Source of the DNA: Peristeroidobacter agariperforans
Lineage (GTDB): Bacteria > Pseudomonadota > Gammaproteobacteria > Steroidobacterales > Steroidobacteraceae
NCBI RefSeq assembly: GCF_004138335.1
Contig: NZ_RYFW01000003.1
Coordinates: 372,001 to 436,000 of the forward strand
DNA length: 64,000 bases
Direction of reading: 5' to 3'
Positions 41,188 to 49,767 of this stretch are shown here, in pieces. The number at the start of each line of letters is the position of its first letter. The stretch's first letter is position 1. The notes under the pieces are model-generated. The model was not told where the DNA came from. It searched no databases and saw only the letters and a program-made list of their open reading frames with translations. Position numbers and translations under genes: made by a program.

Positions 41188-42165
41188 TCAGCTGCGCGCT
41201 CTCAGGTGCAGCTCGCGCCGTTTGTAGTCGATGACCAGGACGTCCAGCAGGCCGATGATGTCCATGCCGATGAGCAGGGCGGGGGTGTCGGTCATATCCC
41301 AGGCGTCGAAGATGTACATGTCGCCGAACGTCACGTGCATGCCGCGCAGAGTGAGATCGCCGAGCTCGACGGCGGGGGCGAGCACCGTCTCGCCTTTTTG
41401 TACATCGAGTGTCACGCCGATGATGGTGTTCTCCACGCCTTTGCGCTTTCTCTTCGCCAGCGCCTCGTGCAGGCTCCGGTTGCCGATCGTTGTTTGTGCG
41501 CCGGTGTCGAGCATCGCGCGCGTGCGGACGCCGGCGAGCTTCACGTCGAACATCAGCAGGTGGCCGTAGCGCAGCTTCACCGGAATGCGGGTGTAGCCAT
41601 GGCCGCGCATCGGGCCGGTCGAGCGCAGGATGGAGATCTGATCGTTCTTGAAATCGATGTGGACGCGCTTGTCGCTGAGGCCGTCCGCGCCGAGCACGCC
41701 TTCGGCGCCGCCGAACACGTCGGGCACGATCGCCACCTGGCGATCGCCTAGAAACAGGTCGCCGACCTCGATGCTGTCGACCTTGATGGCGGGCACGATG
41801 GAGGAGCCGGTCGCGCCGAGCACTTTCAGCACATTCGTGCCGGCCGGTGTGCCGATCTTCTTGGCGAGCGAGGGAATGACGGCGGTGCGGTTGGCGCCCG
41901 TGTCGAGCACCAGTTTGTAGGGACCTTTGCCGTTGATATAGACCGGCGCCCACACGCGGCCGATGCGATCCCTGAGCGTGGGCGCGACGTATCGCGGCTC
42001 GGGGGCGGCGACGACCACTTCCTCGACAGTATCTTCGGCGCTGTTAGCCACCGGTGGCGGCACGGCGGACGGCACATCGACATCGTTCGCCGGGCACGCG
42101 AACGGCACCAACGAAACAAGCGCGAACCAAAGCACACGCGGGGCCATATTTCTCTCGACACCCAT
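41188..42165 (-). CDS. Retropepsin-like aspartic protease with two D-T-G motifs
   Basis: About 325 residues from ATG 42165, with GGGAGG upstream. In-frame ATGs at 42201 (GGAGA site) and 42147 are alternatives. A signal-like stretch VLWFALVSLVPFACPA is followed by a proline-rich linker. Two retropepsin-like halves each carry the catalytic motif: YKLVLDTGANRTAVIPS and RTRAMLDTGAQTTIGN. Hydrophobic-hydrophobic-Gly partners occur as VLGADGL and LLIGMDIIGLLDVLVIDY. Having both halves in one chain is pepsin-like in layout. It is likely periplasmic. The TonB-like gene 83 nt upstream is on the same strand. Confidence 0.85.
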   Translation of the reverse strand: MGVERNMAPRVLWFALVSLVPFACPANDVDVPSAVPPPVANSAEDTVEEVVVAAPEPRYVAPTLRDRIGRVWAPVYINGKGPYKLVLDTGANRTAVIPSLAKKIGTPAGTNVLKVLGATGSSIVPAIKVDSIEVGDLFLGDRQVAIVPDVFGGAEGVLGADGLSDKRVHIDFKNDQISILRSTGPMRGHGYTRIPVKLRYGHLLMFDVKLAGVRTRAMLDTGAQTTIGNRSLHEALAKRKRKGVENTIIGVTLDVQKGETVLAPAVELGDLTLRGMHVTFGDMYIFDAWDMTDTPALLIGMDIIGLLDVLVIDYKRRELHLRARS

Positions 42166-42248
42166 CAGGCGCCAGCCTCCCCAATTCCCCCAGATCCGCA
42201 TGAATTCTCCGCGCCTGTCTTCGCCCGGTCGAATCCTAGCCTTGCGCT

Positions 42249-43775
42249 TTAGAGCGTGTCGTCGGCCATTCGTTCCGACGTCTCGACCCATTGACCGCTC
42301 CAGCGCTCGGCTTCGTAGCGGGTGGTCATCGGGAAGCCCGGTGGCCGTCGCTGCTCGAAGCGACTGTCGTACTCGATTTCGGTGGCGTAGCGCGGCTCGC
42401 TGGCTGACAGGCTGCCGGCCGACAGACTCCCGAAAACCTTCAATGTTGCCGAGCGCGGATGGTCGATGTCGCGCACGACGAAGCGGCGGCCAGCAAAAAT
42501 GGCCGCATGAATCGTCAGGTCGCCCGGGCCGGTCGTGCCAGGCGAGGCAATTTCGATGTAACGATCGCTCACCAGCCCGAGATAGTCGCGCGAGCTCGAG
42601 TCGCGGCGCGGGTCGTTGGCGTAAGTCAGATCGTCCTCGATCACGATCTTGGTCGGCGAGTAGACCAGCATGTTGCCGGAGACGATGCCTTGCACGTACA
42701 GCGTCGAGCCCATGTTGCCGACGAAGTACACCGGATGCTCGGAAGGCTTATTCATATAGCCCGAGCCCGGTGCATTATTCGTGCGCCACATGTAGCTGCC
42801 ATCGGCGAAGAAGCGGATGCGCGTGTCATCCGTGAGCTGGTGGATGCGGGCTTCCGGGTCGTAGGGGGCCCAGGCGAAGGGCTGCAGCGATTGCGGCAGG
42901 TTGATGCGATTGGTGCGGGTCTCGATGCCGCCCGCGAAAATGTCCGACTGGCGCCCGCGGCCTCGGGCGGACATTTCGAAACTTTTCGCGGCGGTCGTGA
43001 CCTTGCCCAGAAACTTCGGCCCGACGCGCGAGTCGTGGAACACGTTGAACTGCGAATTGCTGTGAAAACGGCCGACGATGACGTCATCGTGCAGCTGGAC
43101 CATCGGATCCCAGCGATCCACCACCTGGGTGAACTGCGAGAACGCGAGCCGTTTGAGCATGATCCGAGTCGACATCAGTTTGCCCTGGTCCGATGCGCTC
43201 ACTTCCGCGATCACCCGGTCCAGCGCGGTGCCGTCCCGAGCGCGCTCCCAGATCATCTTGGCGGTGTACTGCTTGCCGTCCTGCTCCCAGTGCAGCGGCG
43301 TTTCGGGCTTGTTTTGCAGCTCTTCGGCGAGCTTGGCCAGGCGTTGCGGCAGCGAGGTTTGTTCCTGGATCGAGGCCAGGAATGTCACTTCGGGTTGTTC
43401 GACCGGCGGCGTCACCGGCGGCAACGGCGGCGCCTCGACCTGCGGCGGTGTGATCTGCTGGTCTTCTGGCTCGCTGCGCACCGCCTCGGAGGCGGGCAGC
43501 GGCGGATCGGGCATGCTGACGGAAATCTCGGCAGGCAGAACGGATGCCTGCATCGGCTCGATGGGGCGCAGCTCGACGCCCTCGGCGCGGTCGACCTCGG
43601 GCGCTTCGATCAGAACCAGTTGCGCAAATGCCTGGTCATTGGCGCCGATGCCTTCCTGTTTGCCGCCCAGGACGAAGGCGACAATGAAAATCGCGAGGTG
43701 AAGCGCTCCCGAGGCAACTGCCGCTACCGTGCGTTGCGCGTTCTTTGTCTCGAGAAGGCCAGCGAGCGCGACCAT
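42249..43775 (-). CDS. TonB-like N-terminus fused to a DUF4900-like surface domain
   Basis: 508 residues from ATG 43775, preceded by GGGGGG; in-frame starts up to 43913 are judged too early. A single N-terminal TM (TVAAVASGALHLAIFIVAFVLGG) and a Pro/Glu-rich span (PPLPASEAV ... PPLPPVTPPVEQPE, about 70-120) mimic TonB. The C-terminal two-thirds lacks the TonB fold and instead looks like the beta-rich end of DUF4900/PilX-type proteins: DYLGLVSDRYIEIASP, LTIHAAIFAGRRFVV, then a tyrosine/proline motif YDSRFEQRRPPGFP. That end normally belongs to type IV pilus-associated proteins. It is downstream of a subtilase on the same strand. Function is unknown. Confidence 0.68.
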   Translation of the reverse strand: MVALAGLLETKNAQRTVAAVASGALHLAIFIVAFVLGGKQEGIGANDQAFAQLVLIEAPEVDRAEGVELRPIEPMQASVLPAEISVSMPDPPLPASEAVRSEPEDQQITPPQVEAPPLPPVTPPVEQPEVTFLASIQEQTSLPQRLAKLAEELQNKPETPLHWEQDGKQYTAKMIWERARDGTALDRVIAEVSASDQGKLMSTRIMLKRLAFSQFTQVVDRWDPMVQLHDDVIVGRFHSNSQFNVFHDSRVGPKFLGKVTTAAKSFEMSARGRGRQSDIFAGGIETRTNRINLPQSLQPFAWAPYDPEARIHQLTDDTRIRFFADGSYMWRTNNAPGSGYMNKPSEHPVYFVGNMGSTLYVQGIVSGNMLVYSPTKIVIEDDLTYANDPRRDSSSRDYLGLVSDRYIEIASPGTTGPGDLTIHAAIFAGRRFVVRDIDHPRSATLKVFGSLSAGSLSASEPRYATEIEYDSRFEQRRPPGFPMTTRYEAERWSGQWVETSERMADDTL

Positions 43776-43839
43776 GTGCCCCCCTGCGTGAAGGCAGGGA
43801 TAGAGTAAGCCTGCGCGGGAAAAAAAACAGCCCGGTCGA

Positions 43840-45117
43840 CTAATCTGAACGGGCGGCGCGGGACACCGTGGGCTGGCAGCGTTGGTGCGCCTGGCGGCCG
43901 GCAAGGGCGACACATAGGTTGATGCTGTCGCCGGTGGGGGCGGTCTGTGCCAGGACCTCGCGGACCTCGTTGGCCTTCAGCCGATGTGACAGTAATAAGG
44001 CGATGCCGCCGGAGACATTGGCCGCCGCCATCGAGCTGCCCGAGACAAAGTCATAACCATTGGGCGGCACCAGGGTGAGCACATCGGTGCCCGGGGCGAG
44101 CAGGACATCTCGGGCGGTATGTTCGTGGCCCACCGCATCGACGACGACCACGCCAGGAATTTCCGACGGGAAGCCGTTCGCCACTCCGGCGCCGGGCAAG
44201 GCGGCGACAAAAATCATGTTGCGTGCGAGGCCGTGCTCGACCAGTCGCCGCAACAGCGGATCGCTCGGGCCGCCGAGGCTCAGGTTCACGACGTTTGCTT
44301 TCAACTCGATGGCATTGGCCAATGCGATCGCGAGCGTGAAGCTGTCGCAGACCGCTTGCGAGGGATTGGCCGCCGCCGCCCAGCACGCCGCCAATGCATG
44401 GACGTCCGCTTCCGGTGCGACCCCGACGATGCCAAGGCGATTGCCGCCAGTCGCGGCGATGATGCCGGTCACCGCCGTGCCATGGGCGGCAGGACGCAGC
44501 CGTTGTCCTGTGAAATTGCTGACAGAGACATGGCTGCCCGCAAGATCGGCGTGCGACGCGTCCACGCCTGTATCGATCACCGCGATGCTCACGCCTTTGC
44601 CTCGCGACCAGGCGTGGGCCTGCGGCACACCCATCGCGGTCAGGCTACCTTGGAGTCGGGCGTAAGGATCGTTGTAGGGCCCGTTGTCATATGACCCGGT
44701 GTCGGCGCGGCCCATCGTGGCGAACGAATTCAACGGCTGCGCCGACTCGACTCGTGCATCGCTGCGCAGCCGACGCAGCAGATCGGACTGCGATTCGCCG
44801 GCGTTCATTTCGTAGACGATGCAATGAACGCTCAGTTGCGCAATGGGCCACTCGCGCACCGGCTTCATTCGATAATGAGTGGCGAGCTGGCGAGCGGTCG
44901 CCCGCGTCGTCGGCGCGATCGCATAGGGCATGGTCGAGCCGTAATCGCGCGGCGAAGAGCCAGCGCGAGCGGAGGGCGTCGTGTCAGTGTTGTGTAACGT
45001 GATGACCACGAACCGTTCGGGATGAGTGCGAATCAACTCCTCATCCGTCGTCTCGCGCGTGAGCTGCGTGCAGCCGGCGACGACCAGTATCGCGAGCAGT
45101 GCCGTCAGGCGTCTCAT
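43840..45117 (-). CDS. Subtilisin-like S8 serine protease, lipoprotein
   Basis: 425 residues from ATG 45117. The lipobox LVVAGC (Cys16) indicates a lipoprotein. Residues about 30-130 form a propeptide-like region, then the S8 domain: Asp182 in IAVIDTGVDASHADL, His212 in AAHGTAVTGIIAA, and Ser362 in FVSGSSMAAANVSGG, with the oxyanion region ANVVNLSLGGPSD. The triad is complete. The start overlaps the anti-sigma gene by 4 nt (ATGA), and the anti-sigma in turn overlaps the ECF sigma gene, so the three form one translationally coupled unit. A role in activating the sigma factor by proteolysis is a reasonable inference. Confidence 0.88.
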   Translation of the reverse strand: MRRLTALLAILVVAGCTQLTRETTDEELIRTHPERFVVITLHNTDTTPSARAGSSPRDYGSTMPYAIAPTTRATARQLATHYRMKPVREWPIAQLSVHCIVYEMNAGESQSDLLRRLRSDARVESAQPLNSFATMGRADTGSYDNGPYNDPYARLQGSLTAMGVPQAHAWSRGKGVSIAVIDTGVDASHADLAGSHVSVSNFTGQRLRPAAHGTAVTGIIAATGGNRLGIVGVAPEADVHALAACWAAAANPSQAVCDSFTLAIALANAIELKANVVNLSLGGPSDPLLRRLVEHGLARNMIFVAALPGAGVANGFPSEIPGVVVVDAVGHEHTARDVLLAPGTDVLTLVPPNGYDFVSGSSMAAANVSGGIALLLSHRLKANEVREVLAQTAPTGDSINLCVALAGRQAHQRCQPTVSRAARSD

Positions 45118-45761
45118 TGGCCCGTTCCAGCGGCGAGCTGACTCGGTTCGGCAAACAGCACTTCCGGATGGGCGCGCAAGGTCAGGATGATCCGTTGTAC
45201 GTCCGTGCCGGCCGGCGCCGCCAGCGTATAGACCCCCGCTTCGCTCGGCCCGGCAATGATGTTCGCTTCGACCCGTCGCAACAGCTCGTTGACCTGGCTC
45301 AACGAGACCTCGGGAGCAAACACCACGCGCACGGCTGCTCGCGGATCGGAAATTTCCTGCGTTGGCGTGGACAACGTTTTGTATTCCGGCTGTCGCACTG
45401 TAGTAAACAACGCGCTGGCGAGCGCAGCGATGGCCACCCACTGCAGCCACAGCGCGGCGATCAGCCACGGCCGTCTGAGGCGGCGAGATTCGGCCGGCTC
45501 TGCCTTGGGCTGCTCATCGATTCGCGCCAGCAGTTTCTGCAACGATGCGTTCGGCGCCGGGATCACATCGTCGCTGCCGCGCATGTGACTATGAAGGGCG
45601 CGATGCCGCTGCAATTCGTCCCGGCACTCGGCGCAGCTTTCAGCGTGCGTCAGCACGGCGCGCTGTTCGGCGTCGCTGGCCCGGCCGTTCACGACCCAGG
45701 GAATCAACTCCCAGCAGTGCTCATGGTTGGCGTGCATTCGGGGGTGCATGCGAAGTCTCAC
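45114..45761 (-). CDS. Zinc-type anti-sigma factor with subtilase-propeptide-like periplasmic domain
   Basis: 215 residues counting from GTG 45761, which overlaps the sigma stop; ATG 45749 and 45737 are alternatives. The N-terminal ZAS domain has NHEHCWELIPWVVNG and HAESCAECRDEL (H-x3-C-x2-C). One TM (LIAALWLQWVAIAALASALF) near 100-120 follows. The periplasmic part (VRVVFAPEVSLSQVNELLRR ... GVYTLAA ... LRAHPEVLFAEPS) resembles an I9/fervidolysin-type propeptide, ending in the V-x-F-A-E-P signature. It would hold the ECF factor at the membrane and might bind the subtilase encoded next to it. Confidence 0.84.
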   Translation of the reverse strand: MRLRMHPRMHANHEHCWELIPWVVNGRASDAEQRAVLTHAESCAECRDELQRHRALHSHMRGSDDVIPAPNASLQKLLARIDEQPKAEPAESRRLRRPWLIAALWLQWVAIAALASALFTTVRQPEYKTLSTPTQEISDPRAAVRVVFAPEVSLSQVNELLRRVEANIIAGPSEAGVYTLAAPAGTDVQRIILTLRAHPEVLFAEPSQLAAGTGQ

Positions 45762-46393
45762 GGACTCTGGTTATTGTTCTGGGGCGTGTTCGGTGGATTA
45801 CCGGCCAGCAACGGCAGCAGCGTGCTCAGCTTGCGGCGTGCGTGGTACAGGCGTGTCTTGACGGTGTTGACCGGGCAGCTGGTGATTACCGAGATTTCCT
45901 CGCAGGAGTGGCCGAGCACATACGCCAGCTCCAGGCACATACGCTGTTCGACGGGCAGTTCCTCCAGCGCCTCTTCGATCCACTCCTGGGTCTCGCAGGC
46001 CTGCACGCCATCGACGCCGACCAGCGAATCGGTCGCTTCCAGTTCGAGCAACTCGAACGAGCGTCGTCGCCGGACGCTTTTCAGTGCGCGCCGGTACGCG
46101 ATGCCGACGATCCAGGTGGAAACACGGGAGTCGCCGCGAAACCGGTCGGCGCTGTTCCATACCACCAGCAAGGTATCGTTGATCACTTCCTCGGCGACGT
46201 CCTGGCGTTGGGTCAGGCGCATCAGGAAACGCGACAGGCGGCGGTGATACAGCAGGTAGAGCTCCCGTAAGGCGGCGCGATCGCGCAGGCTCACGCGACG
46301 AATCAGCGCCAGCTCCGCTTCGTTATTGCTGAGTGCCGACGGTTTGGCGACCGTCGTCAATCTCGGGCCCGATTCATTATGAGTGCGCGTCAT
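45758..46393 (-). CDS. ECF sigma-70 factor
   Basis: About 211 residues from ATG 46393; a GTG at 46396 precedes it. Region 2 is seen in LRELYLLYHRRLSRFLMRL, QDVAEEVINDTLLVVWNSADRFRGDSRVSTWIVGIAYRRAL. Region 4 has ALEELPVEQRMCLELAYVLGHSCEEISVITSCPVNTVKTRLYHARRKL. It directs RNA polymerase to envelope or stress promoters. The stop overlaps the anti-sigma start (GTGA). A TorF-like barrel gene ends 34 nt upstream on the same strand. Confidence 0.93.
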   Translation of the reverse strand: MTRTHNESGPRLTTVAKPSALSNNEAELALIRRVSLRDRAALRELYLLYHRRLSRFLMRLTQRQDVAEEVINDTLLVVWNSADRFRGDSRVSTWIVGIAYRRALKSVRRRRSFELLELEATDSLVGVDGVQACETQEWIEEALEELPVEQRMCLELAYVLGHSCEEISVITSCPVNTVKTRLYHARRKLSTLLPLLAGNPPNTPQNNNQSP

Positions 46394-46427
46394 CACGCAG
46401 GTAAGTTCCCGGGGCAGGCCGGACGGT

Positions 46428-47210
46428 TCAATGCAGCGGACCGAATCTCCAGATCACGGTGCCCAGCCAGGTAATTGCGGCCCGCTCGTGCCCGAACAGC
46501 TCGCGTGCCGTGCGGTCCACATACGTATAAGTGAGATGGACGGTGAACCGGTCGGTCGAGTGCATCAGCCCGGCGTGGCCATACCAATACTGCTCATCGA
46601 ACAGGTCGCTGAGGTCGCGGTATCCGACGCCGACATTGCCGGACCAACCGGCGAAGAGGGGCTGATTGGCGCTCAACTCATAGGACAGCGCCGAGCGGTC
46701 ATCCGCGTAGCCTTCGTAACTTGCATCGCCATAGTTGGGCGACCACGCGACGGTCGCAAACAGCGTGGATCGATACCCCAGCGACGCTGTGACTTCGTCG
46801 TAGTCGTAGCTCACATAGGGCGAGTCATCGGGATAGAAGTAATGCGTCGCCGTCACCGAAGTGACCCAATCCGGGCTCAGTCTCCACGCGCGCGCTGCAT
46901 AGACGTCGATCTCGGTGCTCGCGCCTTGCCCATAGTACCGATCGATCGCGGAGGCCCAGGCGCCGACCGTCCAGCGCTCGTCGAGCTGCGCACGCAGTCC
47001 GCCTTGCAGTGCCGGCTCACCCTGCGTTTGTGACAAACCTTGCTGAATGTAGTCGCTGGTCACGGCCAGAGAGCCCGCCCACTTGATCTCGGCGTGCGCG
47101 AGGCCGAACGGAGCGGTGCAGCTCACTGCACACGCGACCCAAGAAACAATCTTCGAAACAATGGCGGGCCGAACATTCGGCGAGGCATCGTTGGCGATGA
47201 ACGTGCTCAT
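46428..47210 (-). CDS. TorF-family outer membrane porin-like protein
   Basis: 260 residues. A long signal region (IVSKIVSWVACAVSCTAPFGLAHA) precedes the mature EIKWAGSLAVTSDYIQQGLSQTQGEPALQGG, which matches the TorF/Gcw_chp family start (S-x-Y-x-x-x-G-x-S-x-T). Alternating short strands such as WTVGAWASAIDRYYG and FATVAWSPNYGDASY run to a terminal aromatic WRFGPLH, as usual for a beta barrel. It lies 34 nt upstream of the ECF sigma gene on the same strand and could be co-transcribed. The function of the family is not established. Confidence 0.85.
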   Translation of the reverse strand: MSTFIANDASPNVRPAIVSKIVSWVACAVSCTAPFGLAHAEIKWAGSLAVTSDYIQQGLSQTQGEPALQGGLRAQLDERWTVGAWASAIDRYYGQGASTEIDVYAARAWRLSPDWVTSVTATHYFYPDDSPYVSYDYDEVTASLGYRSTLFATVAWSPNYGDASYEGYADDRSALSYELSANQPLFAGWSGNVGVGYRDLSDLFDEQYWYGHAGLMHSTDRFTVHLTYTYVDRTARELFGHERAAITWLGTVIWRFGPLH

Positions 47211-47306
47211 GTCGGGCCGTTGGCGCGCTGCTAATCCGAGAGCATTCCCGGTATCGGCAGCATACGCGCATCGACGGCCCGATGAGTACTGGCAGTGTCC
47301 TCGCCG

Positions 47307-48773
47307 TCAATTGTTTTGCGCGCCTTCGCTGATCCAAGTTCTGACGTTGGCGATCAACGCCGGATCGAGCGGTGCGCCGCCGAGCGGCATGCGGCCACCC
47401 GTAATACCGGCGGCGCCTTCGATCTTGCGGACCAGATAACTCGCATCCGGATCGCCGGCGCTCACTCGCTGCACTGCTGGCTGTTCTGTACTCGCGACAC
47501 CTACAAGCGCCGCGAACGATGCGGCTGCACTGGATAGATTCATCGAGGAGGGCAGCGAGCTGCCGCCGCCGCTGTGACATCCCGAACAAATCGGCGTGAA
47601 GATCGTGCTCTGGAGCTGCGCCAATGTCACGGTCGTTGCTGGCGGCGGCGGTGGTGGCGGTGGCGCCGCTGCATTCAATGACAATTGACCGCGCAATGCA
47701 CCGGCGAGCGCCGCGGGTGTGTGCACATCGACATACAGCCGGTCGGCCGCGAGCGCATCGCGATCGGCCTGGGTGACGCTTTGCCCCTCCAGTAACCAAT
47801 GGGTGGGCGCGGCGGGGTCCTTCATCAATGAGAACAGCGGCGCCGTAGCATTCTCGCCGGCCGCGGCGTTGTGCACGTGTGCTTCAGTTGCATCGTCCAC
47901 TCCGGTCGTTTGCACATGCACGGTCGCGGTGTTCGCGGCCTCATCGACAGTCATCGCGGCGAAACCGGCTGCCGTCGTCGACACCGGCGGCACGACGCTG
48001 GTGCCATCCAGTCCTGCGATGGCAACGACGATTCCTTGTGGGCGAATCTGTCCGCGAATCTCGCCGCTAGGGAAGGCGACGGAGTGCACGTTTACATACA
48101 TCTGACCGGCGAGCAGCGCGGTTACCTGTTCGGCGGTCAAAGTACCGCCGGCCACTGCATCCCAGCGATTCGGATCGGTGCCGCTCTGCACGAAATCGAC
48201 GATCACCGGGCCGTTGGTGCCCGCAATGGCCTGATGAATATGTGCGAACGTCGCTGTAATGCCAGTGAGCGTGACGCCACCGGTCACGGCGCCCGTCACC
48301 AGATTGAATGTGAGCTGTCCGGCGCCCGTCGCAGTGGAGTCGGTTCGTGGAAACACTTCGGCTGCGCTCACGGCGACGTCGATCGTCGGGGAGTTCAGTA
48401 CCGTGACTGCGACCGGCGTCGAGGTCGCAGAAGCATTTGCACTGTCGACGGTGCGTGCTGTCAGTTGATGCGCGCCATCGGCGATCGTCGAAGTGTCCCA
48501 ACTGGCTTCGTAGGGCGCGGTGGTATCGGTGGCGATGACGGCGCCGTCAACGAGAAACTCCACGCGATTGACGCCCGCGTCTGCGGTGGCGGTGGCACTC
48601 AATGGCACTGTCCTGTTCACCGAGGCGCCGGGCGGCGCAGTGATCGATGCTGTTGGCGCAGCGGATTGGGCGGGTGCCGGATCGGGTCCGTCATATCCGC
48701 CACCTCCACCGCAGCCGCTGACGGCAATCATCGTCACTGCGAGCGAAGACAGGATTGTTCTGTGCGTGCGCAT
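47307..48773 (-). CDS. CHRD-domain lipoprotein with C-terminal haem-binding domain
   Basis: 488 residues from ATG 48773. Lipobox-like SLAVTMIAVSGC is followed by a poly-Gly linker. Order of parts: Big_7-type Ig fold about 45-140 (VNRVEFLVDGAVIATDTTAPYEASWDTS), CHRD domain about 150-260 (FAHIHQAIAGTNGPVIVDF, YVNVHSVAFPSGEIRGQI), a second CHRD about 270-375 (EAHVHNAAAGENATAP, YVDVHTPAALAGALRGQL), a Pro run, then a c-type haem domain with CSGCH near 410 and DASYLVRKIEG. It is probably anchored to the outer membrane and redox-active. Divergent from a lipoprotein that carries a homologous haem domain. Confidence 0.84.
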   Translation of the reverse strand: MRTHRTILSSLAVTMIAVSGCGGGGGYDGPDPAPAQSAAPTASITAPPGASVNRTVPLSATATADAGVNRVEFLVDGAVIATDTTAPYEASWDTSTIADGAHQLTARTVDSANASATSTPVAVTVLNSPTIDVAVSAAEVFPRTDSTATGAGQLTFNLVTGAVTGGVTLTGITATFAHIHQAIAGTNGPVIVDFVQSGTDPNRWDAVAGGTLTAEQVTALLAGQMYVNVHSVAFPSGEIRGQIRPQGIVVAIAGLDGTSVVPPVSTTAAGFAAMTVDEAANTATVHVQTTGVDDATEAHVHNAAAGENATAPLFSLMKDPAAPTHWLLEGQSVTQADRDALAADRLYVDVHTPAALAGALRGQLSLNAAAPPPPPPPPATTVTLAQLQSTIFTPICSGCHSGGGSSLPSSMNLSSAAASFAALVGVASTEQPAVQRVSAGDPDASYLVRKIEGAAGITGGRMPLGGAPLDPALIANVRTWISEGAQNN

Positions 48774-48810
48774 GTTTACATTCCCCACGAGCGTCGATGC
48801 CAGGGTTGCA

Positions 48811-48888
48811 GGCATGAGTACCTGAGCGATGTTCCGAAAGTTCAACGTGCGCAGATGAACCTGGCTCGGGTTCGCAGGCACTCATGCC
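48811..48888. repeat. Spaced inverted repeat between divergent haem-lipoprotein genes
   Basis: GGCATGAGT (48811-48819) and ACTCATGCC (48880-48888) are perfect inverted copies, 60 nt apart. They flank the middle of the divergent promoter region (48774-48912) shared by the two haem-lipoprotein genes, so both might answer to one regulator. Chance is not excluded. Confidence 0.4.
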
Positions 48889-48912
48889 ACGAACAACAAG
48901 CTGGGTGAGAGC

Positions 48913-49767
48913 ATGAGGAAGGCAAAGCTCCTGGCGCTGTGCACGACTTGTGCACTGGCTGCCTGCGCTGGCGACGGTAGTGGTCTCGATGAGAACGGTC
49001 GGCCGGAAGGCGAGAGCAGCGGCACGCTGCAGCCCGATTTTCAATCCATCCAGGACAATGTTTTCACACCCGTCTGTACTGGATGTCATGCCGGTGCAGC
49101 CGCGCCATTGGGCTTGCGACTCGAGGAGGGCGCGTCATACGCATTGCTCGTGAATGCGCCGAGCGTCGAAGCGCCGTCTCTGCAACGCGTGCAACCGAGC
49201 AATCCCGATGCAAGTTATTTGATCCAGAAACTGGCGGGCACGGCGGCGGTCGGTGCGCGCATGCCTCTCAATCAGCCGGCGTTGCCTGCGGAGACGATCG
49301 CAGTCATCCGCCAGTGGATCGCGGACGGTGCGGCGAACAACACTGCAGTGGGCGGCAGTGCGAAGGTGCGCTTCGAGCTCGTAGAGTTGACGGCAGTGTC
49401 GCCGGAGAGCGATGAGGTCGTGCCGGGACCGGTGCGAGATGTGGTCGTCGCATCGAACGTCGAGCTCGATGCTTCACTGCTGCAATCGAGCTTGATCGCG
49501 CTGCGCGCCAGCGGCGGTGACGGCAACTTCGACTCGGGCAACGAACGTGTAGTGCCCGTCGACGCGACAGTTCGATCCGACCAGCCCACCGTGCTCGCGA
49601 TTACCCCGCGCCTCGCGCCCCTGAGTGCGGATTCATATGAGTTGCACATCAGCGGCACTGATCCGGTCGCAATGGCCGATCTGCAAGCGCGGCCGATTGA
49701 TGGCGATGGGGACGGTGCGCCAGGCGGGGACTTCGTTCTGCGCTTTACCGTGGAGATGACTCAATGA
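48913..49767 (+). CDS. Haem c-containing lipoprotein
   Basis: 284 residues. Lipoprotein signal LLALCTTCALAACAGDG (lipobox LAAC). A short spacer precedes a c-type haem domain with FTPVCTGCHAG near residue 55, a Met in ARMPLNQPALPAETIAV that could be the second haem ligand, and the DASYLIQKLAG block. The C-terminal half (about 135-280) is beta-rich and Ig-like (ALRASGGDGNFDSGNERVV). The stop overlaps the downstream barrel gene by 4 nt. It probably shuttles electrons at the outer membrane with that partner. Confidence 0.82.
   Translation: MRKAKLLALCTTCALAACAGDGSGLDENGRPEGESSGTLQPDFQSIQDNVFTPVCTGCHAGAAAPLGLRLEEGASYALLVNAPSVEAPSLQRVQPSNPDASYLIQKLAGTAAVGARMPLNQPALPAETIAVIRQWIADGAANNTAVGGSAKVRFELVELTAVSPESDEVVPGPVRDVVVASNVELDASLLQSSLIALRASGGDGNFDSGNERVVPVDATVRSDQPTVLAITPRLAPLSADSYELHISGTDPVAMADLQARPIDGDGDGAPGGDFVLRFTVEMTQ

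Noticed and set aside
42249-43775. Calling the TonB-like gene a true TonB energiser
   Set aside because: The C-terminal receptor-contact domain is missing and no ExbB/ExbD genes are adjacent.
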